Source: Microcella daejeonensis (GTDB lineage Bacteria; Actinomycetota; Actinomycetes; Actinomycetales; Microbacteriaceae). From it: a DNA stretch of 64,000 bases. A program made the translations under genes and the position numbers. Position 1 is the stretch's first letter. Every line of letters starts with the position of its first letter. Below, piece after piece: positions 17,947 to 27,811 of the stretch. The notes below the pieces were generated by a model, which ran no database searches, was not told where the DNA came from, and saw only the letters and a program-made list of their open reading frames with translations. The stretch covers positions 1,426,001 to 1,490,000 of the forward strand of contig NZ_CP113089.1 in the NCBI RefSeq assembly GCF_026625045.1, read 5' to 3'.

Positions 17947-18804
17947 CTACTTGAAGATGATGGTGCGCTGGCCGTCGAGCAGCACGCGGTCCTCCGCGAA
18001 CCAGCGCACGGCCTGGCTGAGCGTGCGGCTCTCCTCATCCTGCCCGATGGCGACCAGCTCGGCGGGCGAGCGCGTGTGGTCGACCCGCACGACGTTCTGC
18101 TCGATGATCGGCCCCTCGTCGAGGTCGCTCGTGACGAAATGGGCGGTCGCGCCGATGAGCTTCACACCGCGGGCATGGGCCTGCTTGTAGGGGTTCGCAC
18201 CCTTGAAGCCGGGCAGGAACGAGTGGTGGATGTTGATGATGCGGCCGGCGAGCGCCGCGCACAGCTCGGGGGAGAGGATCTGCATGTACCGGGCGAGCAC
18301 GACGAGCTCGATGTCGTGCTGCTCGACGACCTCGAGCACGCGCGCCTCGAAGGCGGCCTTCTGCTCGGCGCCGACGACGGGATGCGATTCGAAGGGCACC
18401 CCGTAGAAGCTCGCGAGCTCGCCGAGGTCGGGGTGGTTGCCCATGACGAGCGGGATCTCGGCGGGCAGCTGCCCCGCCCGCTGGCGGAACAGCAGGTCGT
18501 TGAGGCAGTGACCGGCCTTCGACACGAGCACGAGCGTGCGCAGCGGGCGCCCGACGCGATCGATGCGGCAGCTCATCCCGTACCGCTCGACGATGGGGGA
18601 GAGGGCGCGCTCCATGCCCTCGTGATCGGTCTCGGTCTCGGTCTGCAGCCGCAGGAAGAAGCGACCGGACTCGAGCCCGGAGAACTGCTGCAGCTCGGTG
18701 ATGTTGCCCTGCGCCTGGACGATCGCGCCGGTGACGGCGTGCACGATGCCGGGCTGGTCGGCGCAGACGAGGGTGACGATCCAGTGGTTCAGGTTCTCGC
18801 TCAC
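17947..18804 (-). CDS. purU: Formyltetrahydrofolate deformylase
   Basis: Hydrolyses 10-formyl-THF to formate and THF, balancing one-carbon pools (285 residues). An N-terminal ACT domain (LVCADQPGIVHAVTG, residues about 12-26) is followed by a formyltransferase-like domain with LARYMQILSPELC, the catalytic block INIHHSFLPGFKGANPYKQA and GATAHFVTSDLDEGPII (Asn, His and Asp of the family triad). GTG 18804 has no ribosome site; TAGGCT at 18811-18816 is 6 nt upstream, so it can be transcribed leaderless even though the LtrA gene ends 9 nt away on the same strand. It links functionally with purH, glyA and folD in this window. Confidence 0.95.
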   Translation of the reverse strand: MSENLNHWIVTLVCADQPGIVHAVTGAIVQAQGNITELQQFSGLESGRFFLRLQTETETDHEGMERALSPIVERYGMSCRIDRVGRPLRTLVLVSKAGHCLNDLLFRQRAGQLPAEIPLVMGNHPDLGELASFYGVPFESHPVVGAEQKAAFEARVLEVVEQHDIELVVLARYMQILSPELCAALAGRIINIHHSFLPGFKGANPYKQAHARGVKLIGATAHFVTSDLDEGPIIEQNVVRVDHTRSPAELVAIGQDEESRTLSQAVRWFAEDRVLLDGQRTIIFK

Positions 18805-18813
18805 CCGCTCAGC

Positions 18814-20091
18814 CTATTGGCCGACTCCGCTCGCCCCTTGCTCCTCGGCGTCGCGCCGATCGAACCCTTCCAGGTCGAACTCCGCCTCCTCCTCGTCCGA
18901 GACCGCCTCCTCCTCGTGCGGCCACACGAGCTCGTCGATGAGGACGACGAGCGCGAGCACCCCGTTCGCGATCCAGGTGACCGCGAGGGCGGTGAGACCG
19001 GGGATGAGCGGCGCCAGCAGGTACATCGCGGTCAGCGCGGCCATGCCGAGCAGGTGCGAGCGCAGCCACGGCCGCCCGATCGAGCGCTTGAACAGCAGGT
19101 TGCCGAGCAGGTAGAGGGCGGGTGCCGCGAGCACGATCACGAGCGTCGTGCCGTCGATCGGGTCGTCGGGATGCGCGAGCACGAGCTCGTCGCCCACCGC
19201 GACCAGCACGATGCCCGCCACGAGCACCATGTGCAGGTAGGTGTAGGTGAGCCGGGCGATGATCCCCGTGTTGCGGGAGGCCTGGATGAACCGCGCACCG
19301 TGCTCGGCCCCGTGGCTGAAGTACAGCAGCCAGAACAGGATCGTGCTGACGAAGGCGGCGAGGAAGGCCAGCACGGAGGGCGTCGTCAGCTCGGACCGGC
19401 TGAACAGCGTGCCCGTGATGATGATCGACTCGCCGAGCGCGATGATCATGAACAGCCCGGCCCGCTCGGCCATGTGCCCGCCGGCGACCTGCCAGGTCTC
19501 GGGCGGCGAGACGCCGAGGCGGGGCATCCAGTACCGGAACGCCGGCCCCAGCAGCTCGACCGCGAGCGCCGCCGCCCACAGCGGCAGCTGGGCCTCCCCG
19601 CCGAGCAGAGCGCCCGCGATCCAGAACGGGGCGCTCAGCACGAACCACAGCGCGATGCGCACGAGGTTCATCGCGTTGGTGCGATCGTCGCAGACCGCGT
19701 AGCTGATGGCCACGAAGACGGTGCGGCCGACCTGCATCACGAGGTAAGCGATCGCGAACTGCGCGGCGCGGTCGCCGAAGGCCTCGGGGATGGCGGTGCT
19801 CAGCACGAGGCCGCCGAGCATCATCGTGATGAGCATCCACCGCACGGGGCCCTTCTGCGGGTTCATCCAGTTGGTGACCCAGGTGGTGTAGATCCACAAC
19901 CACCAGACGGCGACGAGCATGACGACGCCCTCGAGCACGCCGAGGGGCGTCAGATGCTCGATGACGTGGTGCGAGAGCTGGGTGACCGCGAAGACGAAGA
20001 CGAGGTCGAAGAACAGCTCGACGAAGGCGACGCGGTCGCCGCCCTCCTCGCGGGTGCGGAACAGGCGCGCGACGGGGATGGCGGCGATCAT
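18814..20091 (-). CDS. LtrA-family membrane protein (first copy)
   Basis: A 425-residue integral membrane protein of the low-temperature-requirement A family. The family signature is clear at the N-terminus: [20 protein letters not shown] (about 20-39), then WWLWIYTTWVTNWMNP, with ERAGLFMIIALGES in the middle. About 10-12 hydrophobic segments alternate with short loops, and the C-terminus is acidic. Biochemical function is unknown; the name comes from a Listeria cold-growth mutant. ATG 20091 has AGGAG 5 nt upstream. A paralogue lies 1.4 kb away in the same orientation beyond an MFS gene, and the region encoding the signature is nearly identical between the copies. Confidence 0.88.
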   Translation of the reverse strand: MIAAIPVARLFRTREEGGDRVAFVELFFDLVFVFAVTQLSHHVIEHLTPLGVLEGVVMLVAVWWLWIYTTWVTNWMNPQKGPVRWMLITMMLGGLVLSTAIPEAFGDRAAQFAIAYLVMQVGRTVFVAISYAVCDDRTNAMNLVRIALWFVLSAPFWIAGALLGGEAQLPLWAAALAVELLGPAFRYWMPRLGVSPPETWQVAGGHMAERAGLFMIIALGESIIITGTLFSRSELTTPSVLAFLAAFVSTILFWLLYFSHGAEHGARFIQASRNTGIIARLTYTYLHMVLVAGIVLVAVGDELVLAHPDDPIDGTTLVIVLAAPALYLLGNLLFKRSIGRPWLRSHLLGMAALTAMYLLAPLIPGLTALAVTWIANGVLALVVLIDELVWPHEEEAVSDEEEAEFDLEGFDRRDAEEQGASGVGQ

Positions 20092-20199
20092 CGGGCTCCT
20101 GACATCGATCGTGTGGCGATAGCGTAGAACCGGATGCCCGGCTCGGGCACCCCCGTGACCGCCAGAGCGTTCCGCTGGCCGCGAAAGACCCGCTCCGCC

Positions 20200-21504
20200 A
20201 TGACCCACCCCGCTCCCACCCCCGCCGATCGCCCCTTCCCCTGGCTCGGCCTCATCACCCTCGCGACGGCGATCTTCGTCTGCGTCACGAGCGAGTTCCT
20301 GCCCACGGGCCTGCTGCCGCAGATCGCCGCCGACCTCGACGTCACCGAGGCGCAGGTCGGCCTGCTCGTCACGATCTTCGCCGGCACCGTCGTCGTCACG
20401 ACCGCGCCGCTCGCCGCCCTCACCCGTCGGTTCGACCGCAAGCACCTCGTCATCGTCGTGCTCATCCTCTTCGCGCTCGCCAACGTGGCCGCCGCGCTCG
20501 CCCCCAGCTACGCCTGGCTGGTCGCCGCCCGCGTGCTCGGCGGCGTCTCGCACGGCCTCTTCTGGGCCGTCGTCGGCGCCTACGCCGGTTACCTCGTGCC
20601 CAAGCACCAGATCGCCCGCGCCGTCGCCGTCACGAGCGCGGGCGGCACGACCGCCTTCGTGCTCGGCGTGCCCGCGGGCACGGCGCTCGGCACGGCGGTG
20701 GGCTGGAGGGCTTCCTTCTTCGTCATCGCGGGCGTCGTCGCCGTGCTGCTCGTCATGATCGTGAGGTTCCTGCCCGCGGTCGATCACCGGCAGTCGCTCG
20801 CGACGGGCGAGATCCCCCTGCCGGCACGGCGCGATCCGAGCTTCCCCGGCGTGCTGTTCATCTGCCTGCTCGTGCTGATCGTCGTCGGCGGGCAGAACAT
20901 CTTCTACACCTACATCGCGCCGTTCCTCATCGGCTCCGCCGGCTTCCCCGAGGCGAGCGTCGGCGCGCTGCTGTTCGTCTACGGCGGCGCGGGGGCGGTC
21001 GGGCTCGTGCTCGCCGGCGTGGTCGGTTCCCGCTATCCCCGTGGCGGTCTCTACGCCATGCTGCTCGTCGTCATCGCCGCGGTCGTCGTCATCGGATCCT
21101 CCGCGGGCGTGCCCGCCGTCGTCATCGCGTGCCTGCTGGTGTGGGGCGCGGCCTTCGGCGGCATCCCCGCCCTGCTGCAGACCCGGCTCCTGCACACCGC
21201 CTCGCCGCGCGTGCGCGACGTCGGCGCCGCGCTGCTGACCACCGCCTTCAACGTCGGCATCGGCGGCGGGGCGGCCATCGGCGGCGCCCTGTTCGACGTC
21301 ATCCCCGTGCCCGCTCTGGCCTTCGTGCAGGCGGCCGTCATCGGCCTCGGCGTGGTGCTGCTCGTCGTGGCGGATGCCCGGCGGTCGTCGCCCGGTCGCG
21401 CGAGCGTCGGCGGCGACCGCGACGTCGAGCCGCAGTTCACCAGCGAGATCCCCGTACCGCCGCAGACGGGCTCCATCCCGCGGCAGCGCCCCGCGGGCCG
21501 GTAG
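20200..21504 (+). CDS. MFS transporter, DHA1/AraJ-like exporter
   Basis: A 434-residue, 12-helix permease of the major facilitator superfamily. Early residues CVTSEFLPTGLLPQIAADLDV are typical of AraJ/YdhP/Cmx-type proton antiporters; loop 2-3 reads LTRRFDRKHLV, and helix 5 carries the antiporter-type GGTTAFVLGVPAGTALG (motif C-like). Candidate substrates are sugars, nucleosides or drugs; none can be fixed. ATG 20200 is chosen because it begins the conserved N-terminus; an earlier in-frame ATG (20134) would add 22 unconserved residues overlapping the LtrA promoter region. It is divergent from the first LtrA gene and meets the second tail to tail, 2 nt apart. Confidence 0.87.
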   Translation: MTHPAPTPADRPFPWLGLITLATAIFVCVTSEFLPTGLLPQIAADLDVTEAQVGLLVTIFAGTVVVTTAPLAALTRRFDRKHLVIVVLILFALANVAAALAPSYAWLVAARVLGGVSHGLFWAVVGAYAGYLVPKHQIARAVAVTSAGGTTAFVLGVPAGTALGTAVGWRASFFVIAGVVAVLLVMIVRFLPAVDHRQSLATGEIPLPARRDPSFPGVLFICLLVLIVVGGQNIFYTYIAPFLIGSAGFPEASVGALLFVYGGAGAVGLVLAGVVGSRYPRGGLYAMLLVVIAAVVVIGSSAGVPAVVIACLLVWGAAFGGIPALLQTRLLHTASPRVRDVGAALLTTAFNVGIGGGAAIGGALFDVIPVPALAFVQAAVIGLGVVLLVVADARRSSPGRASVGGDRDVEPQFTSEIPVPPQTGSIPRQRPAGR

Positions 21505-21506
21505 CG

Positions 21507-22706
21507 TTAGCCGCGCGACTCCTCGCCGCGGCGACGGCGCAGCGCGGTGTCGATGGCGGCCGTGCCGAGCAGCACGCCGGTCGAGGCCAGCGACAGCGCC
21601 CAGGCGGGCATGACGAGCGCGAGCGGCAGCAGCAGCGCGACGACCGCCGCCGAGCCGAGCAGGATCCCCGCGCCCGGAGCCCCCACGATCCGCCGGAAGA
21701 CCGCCGAGCCGAGGAGGAACAGGGCGGGCCCGCCGAGGATGGTGACGACGGCGAGCGCGCTCATCTCGACGGGGTGCGCGATCACGGTCTTGTCGGCCAC
21801 GCCGGTGAGGATGATGCCCGCCACGATGGGCACGTGCGCGTAGGCGTAGGCCGCGCGCGCCATCGCCCCGGAGCGGGCCGAGCGCTCCACGCGCTCCTCG
21901 CCCTGCTGCTCGCCGTGATCGAAGTAGAGCCACCACATGCCGGCCGCCGCGAGGAACGCGCTCGCGAGCGCGGCGATGCGCGCGGGGTTCGACTCCTCCT
22001 CGACGAAGGCGAAGCCGGTGACGAGGAACGATTCGCCCAGCGCGATGATGATGAAGAGGGATGCCCGCTCCGCCACGTGCGCCGCCGAGACGTCCCAGCC
22101 CTCCATCGTGCCCCTGCCGAGCCCCGGCAGGGCGTAGTCGGTGCGGGCCACCACGTAATCGACCGCGACCGCGGCGCCCCACAGCACGACCAGGGCGACG
22201 CCGCCGGCGAGGGCGCCGGCGATCCACATCGTCCCCGTGACGAGGAACCAGGCGGCGATGCGGGCGAAGTCGGCGGCGACCCCGACGTCGTGCCGCACGG
22301 TGGCGATGACCATGAAGATCGAGCGCACGACCTGCAGGCCGACGTAGCCGAGGGCGAAGGCGAGCGCGCGCTCCCCGCCCGACTCCTGGATCGAGGTCGA
22401 GACGACGAGCCCGGCGAAGGCGAGCACGACGACGGCGATGCGCACGGGCATCCGCGCCGGATCGAGCCAGTTGGTCACCCAGGTGGTGTTCATCCACAGC
22501 CACCACAGCGCGGCGATGAGCACAGCCGCGCGCACGCCGTCGAGGGGGGAGGAGACCGCGGCGACGACCTCGCTGATCTGCGTGAGCGCGAAGACGAAGA
22601 CGAGGTCGAAGAACAGCTCGACGAAGGCCACCCGCTCGCCGCGCTCGCGATCGGAGGGGCGCATCACGTTGGTGCGCATGCCCCACCGCGCCGTCGAGGT
22701 CGTCAT
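21507..22706 (-). CDS. LtrA-family membrane protein (second copy)
   Basis: A 399-residue paralogue of the LtrA protein at 18.8 kb. It shares [36 protein letters not shown] and [14 protein letters not shown] but diverges elsewhere and has a short basic C-terminus ([10 protein letters not shown]) instead of an acidic one. Around ten hydrophobic segments. Function unknown. The start is uncertain: ATG 22706 has no ribosome site and only a weak GATGAT 6 nt upstream; ATG 22679 is the alternative. Its 3' end meets the MFS gene. Confidence 0.85.
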   Translation of the reverse strand: MTTSTARWGMRTNVMRPSDRERGERVAFVELFFDLVFVFALTQISEVVAAVSSPLDGVRAAVLIAALWWLWMNTTWVTNWLDPARMPVRIAVVVLAFAGLVVSTSIQESGGERALAFALGYVGLQVVRSIFMVIATVRHDVGVAADFARIAAWFLVTGTMWIAGALAGGVALVVLWGAAVAVDYVVARTDYALPGLGRGTMEGWDVSAAHVAERASLFIIIALGESFLVTGFAFVEEESNPARIAALASAFLAAAGMWWLYFDHGEQQGEERVERSARSGAMARAAYAYAHVPIVAGIILTGVADKTVIAHPVEMSALAVVTILGGPALFLLGSAVFRRIVGAPGAGILLGSAAVVALLLPLALVMPAWALSLASTGVLLGTAAIDTALRRRRGEESRG

Positions 22707-22773
22707 GCCGCGATCATCGCAGATGCGCCGCTCAGCGCCGCGGTCCTCTTCGGCGGCGGTCAGCTCGGGCGCG

Positions 22774-22857
22774 TACACTGGGCACCGTCGCGACTGGCGT
22801 TGAGATGGGGCACCATCAGGGAGCGACCGACACGGTGAGCCGCCGTCCGCCTGGGCT
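22774..22857 (+). promoter_or_regulatory. ZTP (pfl-motif) riboswitch with -10 box, ahead of glyA-folD
   Basis: TACACT at 22774-22779 is a likely -10. From about 22784 the sequence fits the ZTP/ZMP-sensing pfl RNA: GTCGC (22787-22791) pairs with GCGAC (22823-22827), enclosing the conserved GACTGGCG and a hairpin GATGG-GGCA-CCATC (22803-22816), followed by CAGGGAGCGACC. A linker and hairpin ACGG...CCGT lead to the invariant 3' block CCGCCTGGGC (22847-22856). In known cases ZTP, which signals 10-formyl-THF shortage, turns on purine and one-carbon genes; the downstream glyA and folD are classic targets. The expression platform is not obvious, with no T-run terminator; control of the ribosome site 50 nt downstream is possible. 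Confidence 0.88.
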
Positions 22858-22915
22858 GCTCGTCCACTTCACCCGCGCGGCGCCCGGCGCCCGCACGTTA
22901 CCTGAGGAGCATCCC

Positions 22916-24190
22916 GTGTCCAGCCTTCCCAGTTCCTTCAACGACGCGCTCATCGACGTCGACCCCGAGATCGCCGCCGTGCTCGAGCAGGAGCTCGGGC
23001 GCCAGCGCAGCACCCTCGAGATGATCGCCAGCGAGAACTTCGTCTCGCGCGCCATCCTCGAGGCGCAGGGCTCGGTGCTCACCAACAAGTACGCCGAGGG
23101 CTACCCCGGCAAGCGCTACTACGGCGGCTGCGAGTTCGTCGACATCGCCGAGAACCTCGCCATCGAGCGGGCCAAGAGCCTCTTCGGCGCCCAGTTCGCC
23201 AACGTGCAGCCCCACTCGGGCGCCTCGGCGAGCGCGGCCGTGCTGCACGCCCTCGCGCAGCCGGGCGACACCATCCTCGGCCTCGAGCTCGCCCACGGCG
23301 GCCACCTCACCCACGGCATGAAGCTCAACTTCTCGGGCAAGGTCTACAACGCCACGAGCTACGGCGTCGACCCCGAGACGATGCTCGTCGACATGGACGT
23401 CGTGCGCGCGAAGGCGCTCGAGGTCAAGCCGACCGTCATCATCGCCGGCTGGTCGGCCTACTCGCGCCAGCTCGACTTCGCCGCCTTCCGCGCCATCGCC
23501 GACGAGGTCGGCGCCAAGCTCTGGGTCGACATGGCGCACTTCGCCGGCCTCGTCGCCGCGGGGCTGCACCCCTCGCCGCTGCCCCACGCCCACGTCGTGA
23601 GCTCGACCGTGCACAAGACCCTCGCCGGCCCGCGCTCGGGCATCATCCTCAGCAACGACGAGTCGCTGTTCAAGAAGCTCAACTCTGCCGTGTTCCCGGG
23701 CCAGCAGGGCGGGCCGCTCATGCACGTCATCGCGGCGAAGGCCGTGGCGTTCAAGCTCGCGGCGCTGCCGGAGTTCGTGGAGCGCCAGGAGCGCACGATC
23801 GCCGGTGCGCGCATCCTCGCCGACCGCCTCACGCAGGACGACGCGATCGCGGCCGGCGTCAACGTGCTCACCGGCGGCACCGACGTGCACCTCGCCCTCG
23901 TCGACCTGCGCACCTCGCCGCTCAACGGCCTCGAGGCGGAGGACCTGCTGCACGAGGTTGGCATCACCGTCAACCGCAACGGCGTGCCCTTCGACCCGCG
24001 CCCGCCGATGGTGACGAGCGGCGTGCGCATCGGCACCCCCGCGCTCGCGACCCGCGGCTTCGGCGAGGAGCAGTTCACCGAGGTGGCCGACATCATCGCG
24101 CGCACGCTCATGCCGAGCCCCGACGTCGCCGCCCTGCGCGGTCGCGTCTCGGCGCTCGCCGACGCCTTCCCCCTGTACCCGGGTCTGTGA
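22916..24190 (+). CDS. glyA: Serine hydroxymethyltransferase
   Basis: PLP enzyme interconverting serine and glycine with 5,10-methylene-THF, the main one-carbon source (424 residues). Signatures: [39 protein letters not shown], the PLP-lysine segment [16 protein letters not shown] (most SHMTs have TTTHKTLRGPRGG), and the C-terminal [16 protein letters not shown] 22916 has GAGGAG 6 nt upstream. First gene of an operon with folD, overlapping it by 4 nt, and downstream of a ZTP riboswitch. Confidence 0.96.
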   Translation: MSSLPSSFNDALIDVDPEIAAVLEQELGRQRSTLEMIASENFVSRAILEAQGSVLTNKYAEGYPGKRYYGGCEFVDIAENLAIERAKSLFGAQFANVQPHSGASASAAVLHALAQPGDTILGLELAHGGHLTHGMKLNFSGKVYNATSYGVDPETMLVDMDVVRAKALEVKPTVIIAGWSAYSRQLDFAAFRAIADEVGAKLWVDMAHFAGLVAAGLHPSPLPHAHVVSSTVHKTLAGPRSGIILSNDESLFKKLNSAVFPGQQGGPLMHVIAAKAVAFKLAALPEFVERQERTIAGARILADRLTQDDAIAAGVNVLTGGTDVHLALVDLRTSPLNGLEAEDLLHEVGITVNRNGVPFDPRPPMVTSGVRIGTPALATRGFGEEQFTEVADIIARTLMPSPDVAALRGRVSALADAFPLYPGL

Positions 24191-25092
24191 GCGGGGGCTC
24201 CGGGATGCCCGCCCAGCGCCTCGACGGAACCGCCACCGCCCGCACGATCAAGGCCGAGCTGACCGAGCGAGTCCGGGTGCTCGCCGAGCACGGCGTCGTC
24301 CCCGGACTCGCGACCGTGCTCGTCGGCGACGACCCCGGATCGCGGTGGTACGTCGGAGGCAAGCACAAGGACTGCGCCGAGGTCGGCATCGCGTCGATCC
24401 GCCGCGACCTGCCGGAGTCGACGACGCAGGCCGAGCTGGAGGCCGTCATCGACGACCTCAACGCCGACCCCGCCGTCACGGGCTTCATCGTGCAGCTGCC
24501 TCTGCCTGCGCACATCGACACCGACGCCATCCTCGAGCGGGTCGACCCCGCGAAGGACGCCGACGGACTGCACCCGACGAACCTCGGCCGGCTCGTGCTG
24601 CGAGCGAGCCGCGAGATCGACACCCCGCTGCCGTGCACGCCGCGCGGCGTCATCGAGCTCGCGCAGCGCCACGGCCTCTCCTGGGACGGCCTCGACGTCG
24701 TCGTCATCGGCCGCGGCGTCACGGTCGGCCGGGCGATCGGCGCACTGCTGACCCGGCGCGAGATCAACGCCACCGTGACCCTCACCCACACCGGCACCCG
24801 CGACCTGCCCGCGCACCTGCGTCGCGCCGACGTGATCGTCGCCGCGGCCGGGGTTCCGGGCATCGTCTCGGCGGCCGACGTGAAGCCGGGCGCGATCGTG
24901 CTCGACGTCGGCGTCTCGCGGGTCGTCGACGCCGAGACGGGGGAGTCGCGCATCGCGGGCGACGTGGCCGACGACGTCGCCGAGGTCGCGTCGTGGATCT
25001 CGCCGAACCCGGGCGGCGTCGGGCCCATGACCCGCGCGCTGCTGCTCGCGAACGTGGTGGAGACGGCGGAGCGCGCGGCGGGCATCCGGTAG
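24187..25092 (+). CDS. folD: Methylenetetrahydrofolate dehydrogenase/cyclohydrolase
   Basis: Bifunctional enzyme (301 residues) taking 5,10-methylene-THF to 10-formyl-THF, completing the route from serine that SHMT begins. Visible motifs: [23 protein letters not shown] (substrate and catalytic Lys region), [24 protein letters not shown], and the Rossmann [17 protein letters not shown], then [11 protein letters not shown]. The family's VGRSxxVGxP loop is here [10 protein letters not shown], a mild deviation. GTG 24187 overlaps the glyA stop; ATG 24205 is a possible shorter start. Confidence 0.95.
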   Translation: MSGGSGMPAQRLDGTATARTIKAELTERVRVLAEHGVVPGLATVLVGDDPGSRWYVGGKHKDCAEVGIASIRRDLPESTTQAELEAVIDDLNADPAVTGFIVQLPLPAHIDTDAILERVDPAKDADGLHPTNLGRLVLRASREIDTPLPCTPRGVIELAQRHGLSWDGLDVVVIGRGVTVGRAIGALLTRREINATVTLTHTGTRDLPAHLRRADVIVAAAGVPGIVSAADVKPGAIVLDVGVSRVVDAETGESRIAGDVADDVAEVASWISPNPGGVGPMTRALLLANVVETAERAAGIR

Positions 25093-25096
25093 CTCG

Positions 25097-25170
25097 CTGG
25101 TCGGCGGGTCTGCGCTCGTCGGCGGGTCTGCGCTGGTCGGCGCCGGTCGGCGGGTCTGCGCCGGTCGGTG
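25097..25170. repeat. Degenerate 18-bp tandem repeat
   Basis: Units of the form C(T/C)(G/C)GTCGGCGGGTCTGCG lie at 25097-25114, 25115-25132 and 25143-25160, with 10-bp truncated copies at 25133-25142 and 25161-25170. It fills the gap after folD. No coding or hairpin role is apparent. Confidence 0.8.
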
Positions 25171-25196
25171 TCGCGAGGTGCGGTGCGGTGCTGCGG

Positions 25197-25697
25197 TCAG
25201 GCGTCGAAGCGTGCGCCGGCGAGGCGCGGGCGCCGCAGCAGCAGCACGGCGAGCGCGATGCTGCCGACCCCGAGCAGGCCGAGGAGCGCCCACCAGCCCG
25301 ACAGGTTCGAATCGTGCAGGCGTCGCACCGTGACCGTCACGGCGGGGATGGCGGTCGCGAGAGCCCACAGGGCTGCGACGGCGATCGAGATCTGCGCCAC
25401 GAGCGAGTCCGCGGTGTAGTCGGGGCTTCCGTAGAGGAACGTGATGCCGCTCGGCGAGGCGATGCCGAAGGGGCCGAGATTCACGGTGGGCATCGCGCCG
25501 GTGCCCGAGGCGATCGCGGGCACCACGCCGAGGGTGAGGGCGAGCACGCTCAGGTTGGCGGCCATCCACCACCAGTACTCGCTGCGGCCCGCGCGGCCGT
25601 GCAGCCGCAGACCGTGCTGCACGAATCGCCGCAGGGAGTCGCGGATGCCGGCATCGCGCAGGGGTGCGCGGGCATCGAGCTCGACAGACGTCGTCAC
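25197..25697 (-). CDS. DUF805 family membrane protein
   Basis: A 166-residue membrane protein with the DUF805 signature: LRLHGRAGRSEYWWW at about residue 25, three to four hydrophobic helices, then TVRRLHDSNLSGWWALLGLLG and a basic tail. The family (YhaH/YiaW-like) is widespread and of unknown function. GTG 25697 is preferred: TACGAT (25704-25709) ends 6 nt upstream, a leaderless arrangement; GTG 25727 is an alternative. It is divergent from the ABC-F gene. Confidence 0.82.
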   Translation of the reverse strand: MTTSVELDARAPLRDAGIRDSLRRFVQHGLRLHGRAGRSEYWWWMAANLSVLALTLGVVPAIASGTGAMPTVNLGPFGIASPSGITFLYGSPDYTADSLVAQISIAVAALWALATAIPAVTVTVRRLHDSNLSGWWALLGLLGVGSIALAVLLLRRPRLAGARFDA

Positions 25698-25783
25698 GGG
25701 GGGATCGTACTGCGCGATGCTCACGTTCGCACGCGCGCCCTCGTCGCGGTTAGGCCGGTGGTCTGCAGGATGCCCGGCGCGGG

Positions 25784-25813
25784 TTGACGCCCGCGCGCGG
25801 TCTCGCGTACCGT
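25784..25813 (+). promoter_or_regulatory. Promoter of the ABC-F leader
   Basis: TTGACG (25784-25789) and TACCGT (25808-25813), 18 bp apart, form a good sigma-70-type promoter. Transcription would start about 25820, only a few bases before the three-codon ORF at 25824. Confidence 0.65.
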
Positions 25814-25823
25814 CGACCCCGAC

Positions 25824-25835
25824 ATGCTGATCTGA
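25824..25835 (+). promoter_or_regulatory. Three-codon leader ORF (Met-Leu-Ile-stop) ahead of the ABC-F gene
   Basis: ATG CTG ATC TGA lies 10 nt after the -10 box and 65 nt before the ABC-F start. The following leader can fold, for example TCCCGC with GCGGGA across the 25848-25875 region. Short leader ORFs with alternative RNA structures are the known basis of antibiotic-induced attenuation of ribosome-protection ABC-F genes, so this is a plausible induction switch. No T-run terminator is seen. Confidence 0.45.
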
Positions 25836-25900
25836 CGTCGACGACCGTCCCGCGCCCGAGGCCCTGCCCGGCGGGATCACCGTGACTCGACGGGCTTCCC

Positions 25901-27589
<1,689 letters not shown>

Positions 27590-27599
27590 CCGGGCCACT

Positions 27600-27685
27600 G
27601 GCACGAATTCAGGCAAGGGCAGATGGCGTCCGGCGTGTCGCCGCGGAAGCCCGTCGACACACCGGGCCGTGCCTGAATATGTGCC
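27600..27685. repeat. Long imperfect inverted repeat after the ABC-F gene
   Basis: Outer arms GGCACGAATTCAGGCA (27600-27615) and TGCCTGAATATGTGCC (27670-27685) pair with two mismatches. Inner segments TCCGGCGTGTCG (27629-27640) and CGACACACCGGG continue the pairing. The whole could fold as one long hairpin or be read as a small element with terminal repeats. The tips are AT-richer than anything nearby. No transposase or clear target duplication is seen. Confidence 0.65.
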
Positions 27686-27708
27686 CCGCCCGCCCGCCCG
27701 CCCGCCCG
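27685..27708. repeat. (CCCG)6 tetranucleotide tract
   Basis: Six perfect CCCG units follow directly on the inverted repeat, then short GGCAYGGCAT repeats to about 27737. Such tracts are prone to slippage. The 221-base gap (27590-27811) contains nothing else I can name. Confidence 0.85.
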
Positions 27709-27811
27709 CCACGCCACGGCACGGCATGGCATGGCAGGGCGCAGGCGCCGCACGGCGCGGGGGCGCCGAGTCGGGACGGCGGCTCCGGCTCGGCGGCGCG
27801 CGCCGCGCGGC

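Noticed and set aside
18814-22686. One continuous 1290-codon frame joining the first LtrA gene with sequence antisense to the MFS gene
   Set aside because: Only the last 425 codons encode LtrA, and a ribosome site and ATG lie at 20091; the upstream extension is noise, not a giant fusion.
22784-22915. A tetrahydrofolate or glycine riboswitch ahead of glyA
   Set aside because: The conserved blocks GACTGGCG and CCGCCTGGGC belong to the pfl/ZTP motif; no tandem glycine aptamer or THF-I core is seen.
25097-25170. CRISPR-like array
   Set aside because: Contiguous degenerate 18-bp units without spacers and no cas genes; the repeats at 42142, 50773 and 53498 fail for the same reason.
27600-27740. 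Insertion sequence
   Set aside because: No transposase frame and no target-site duplication; kept only as an inverted repeat of unknown nature.
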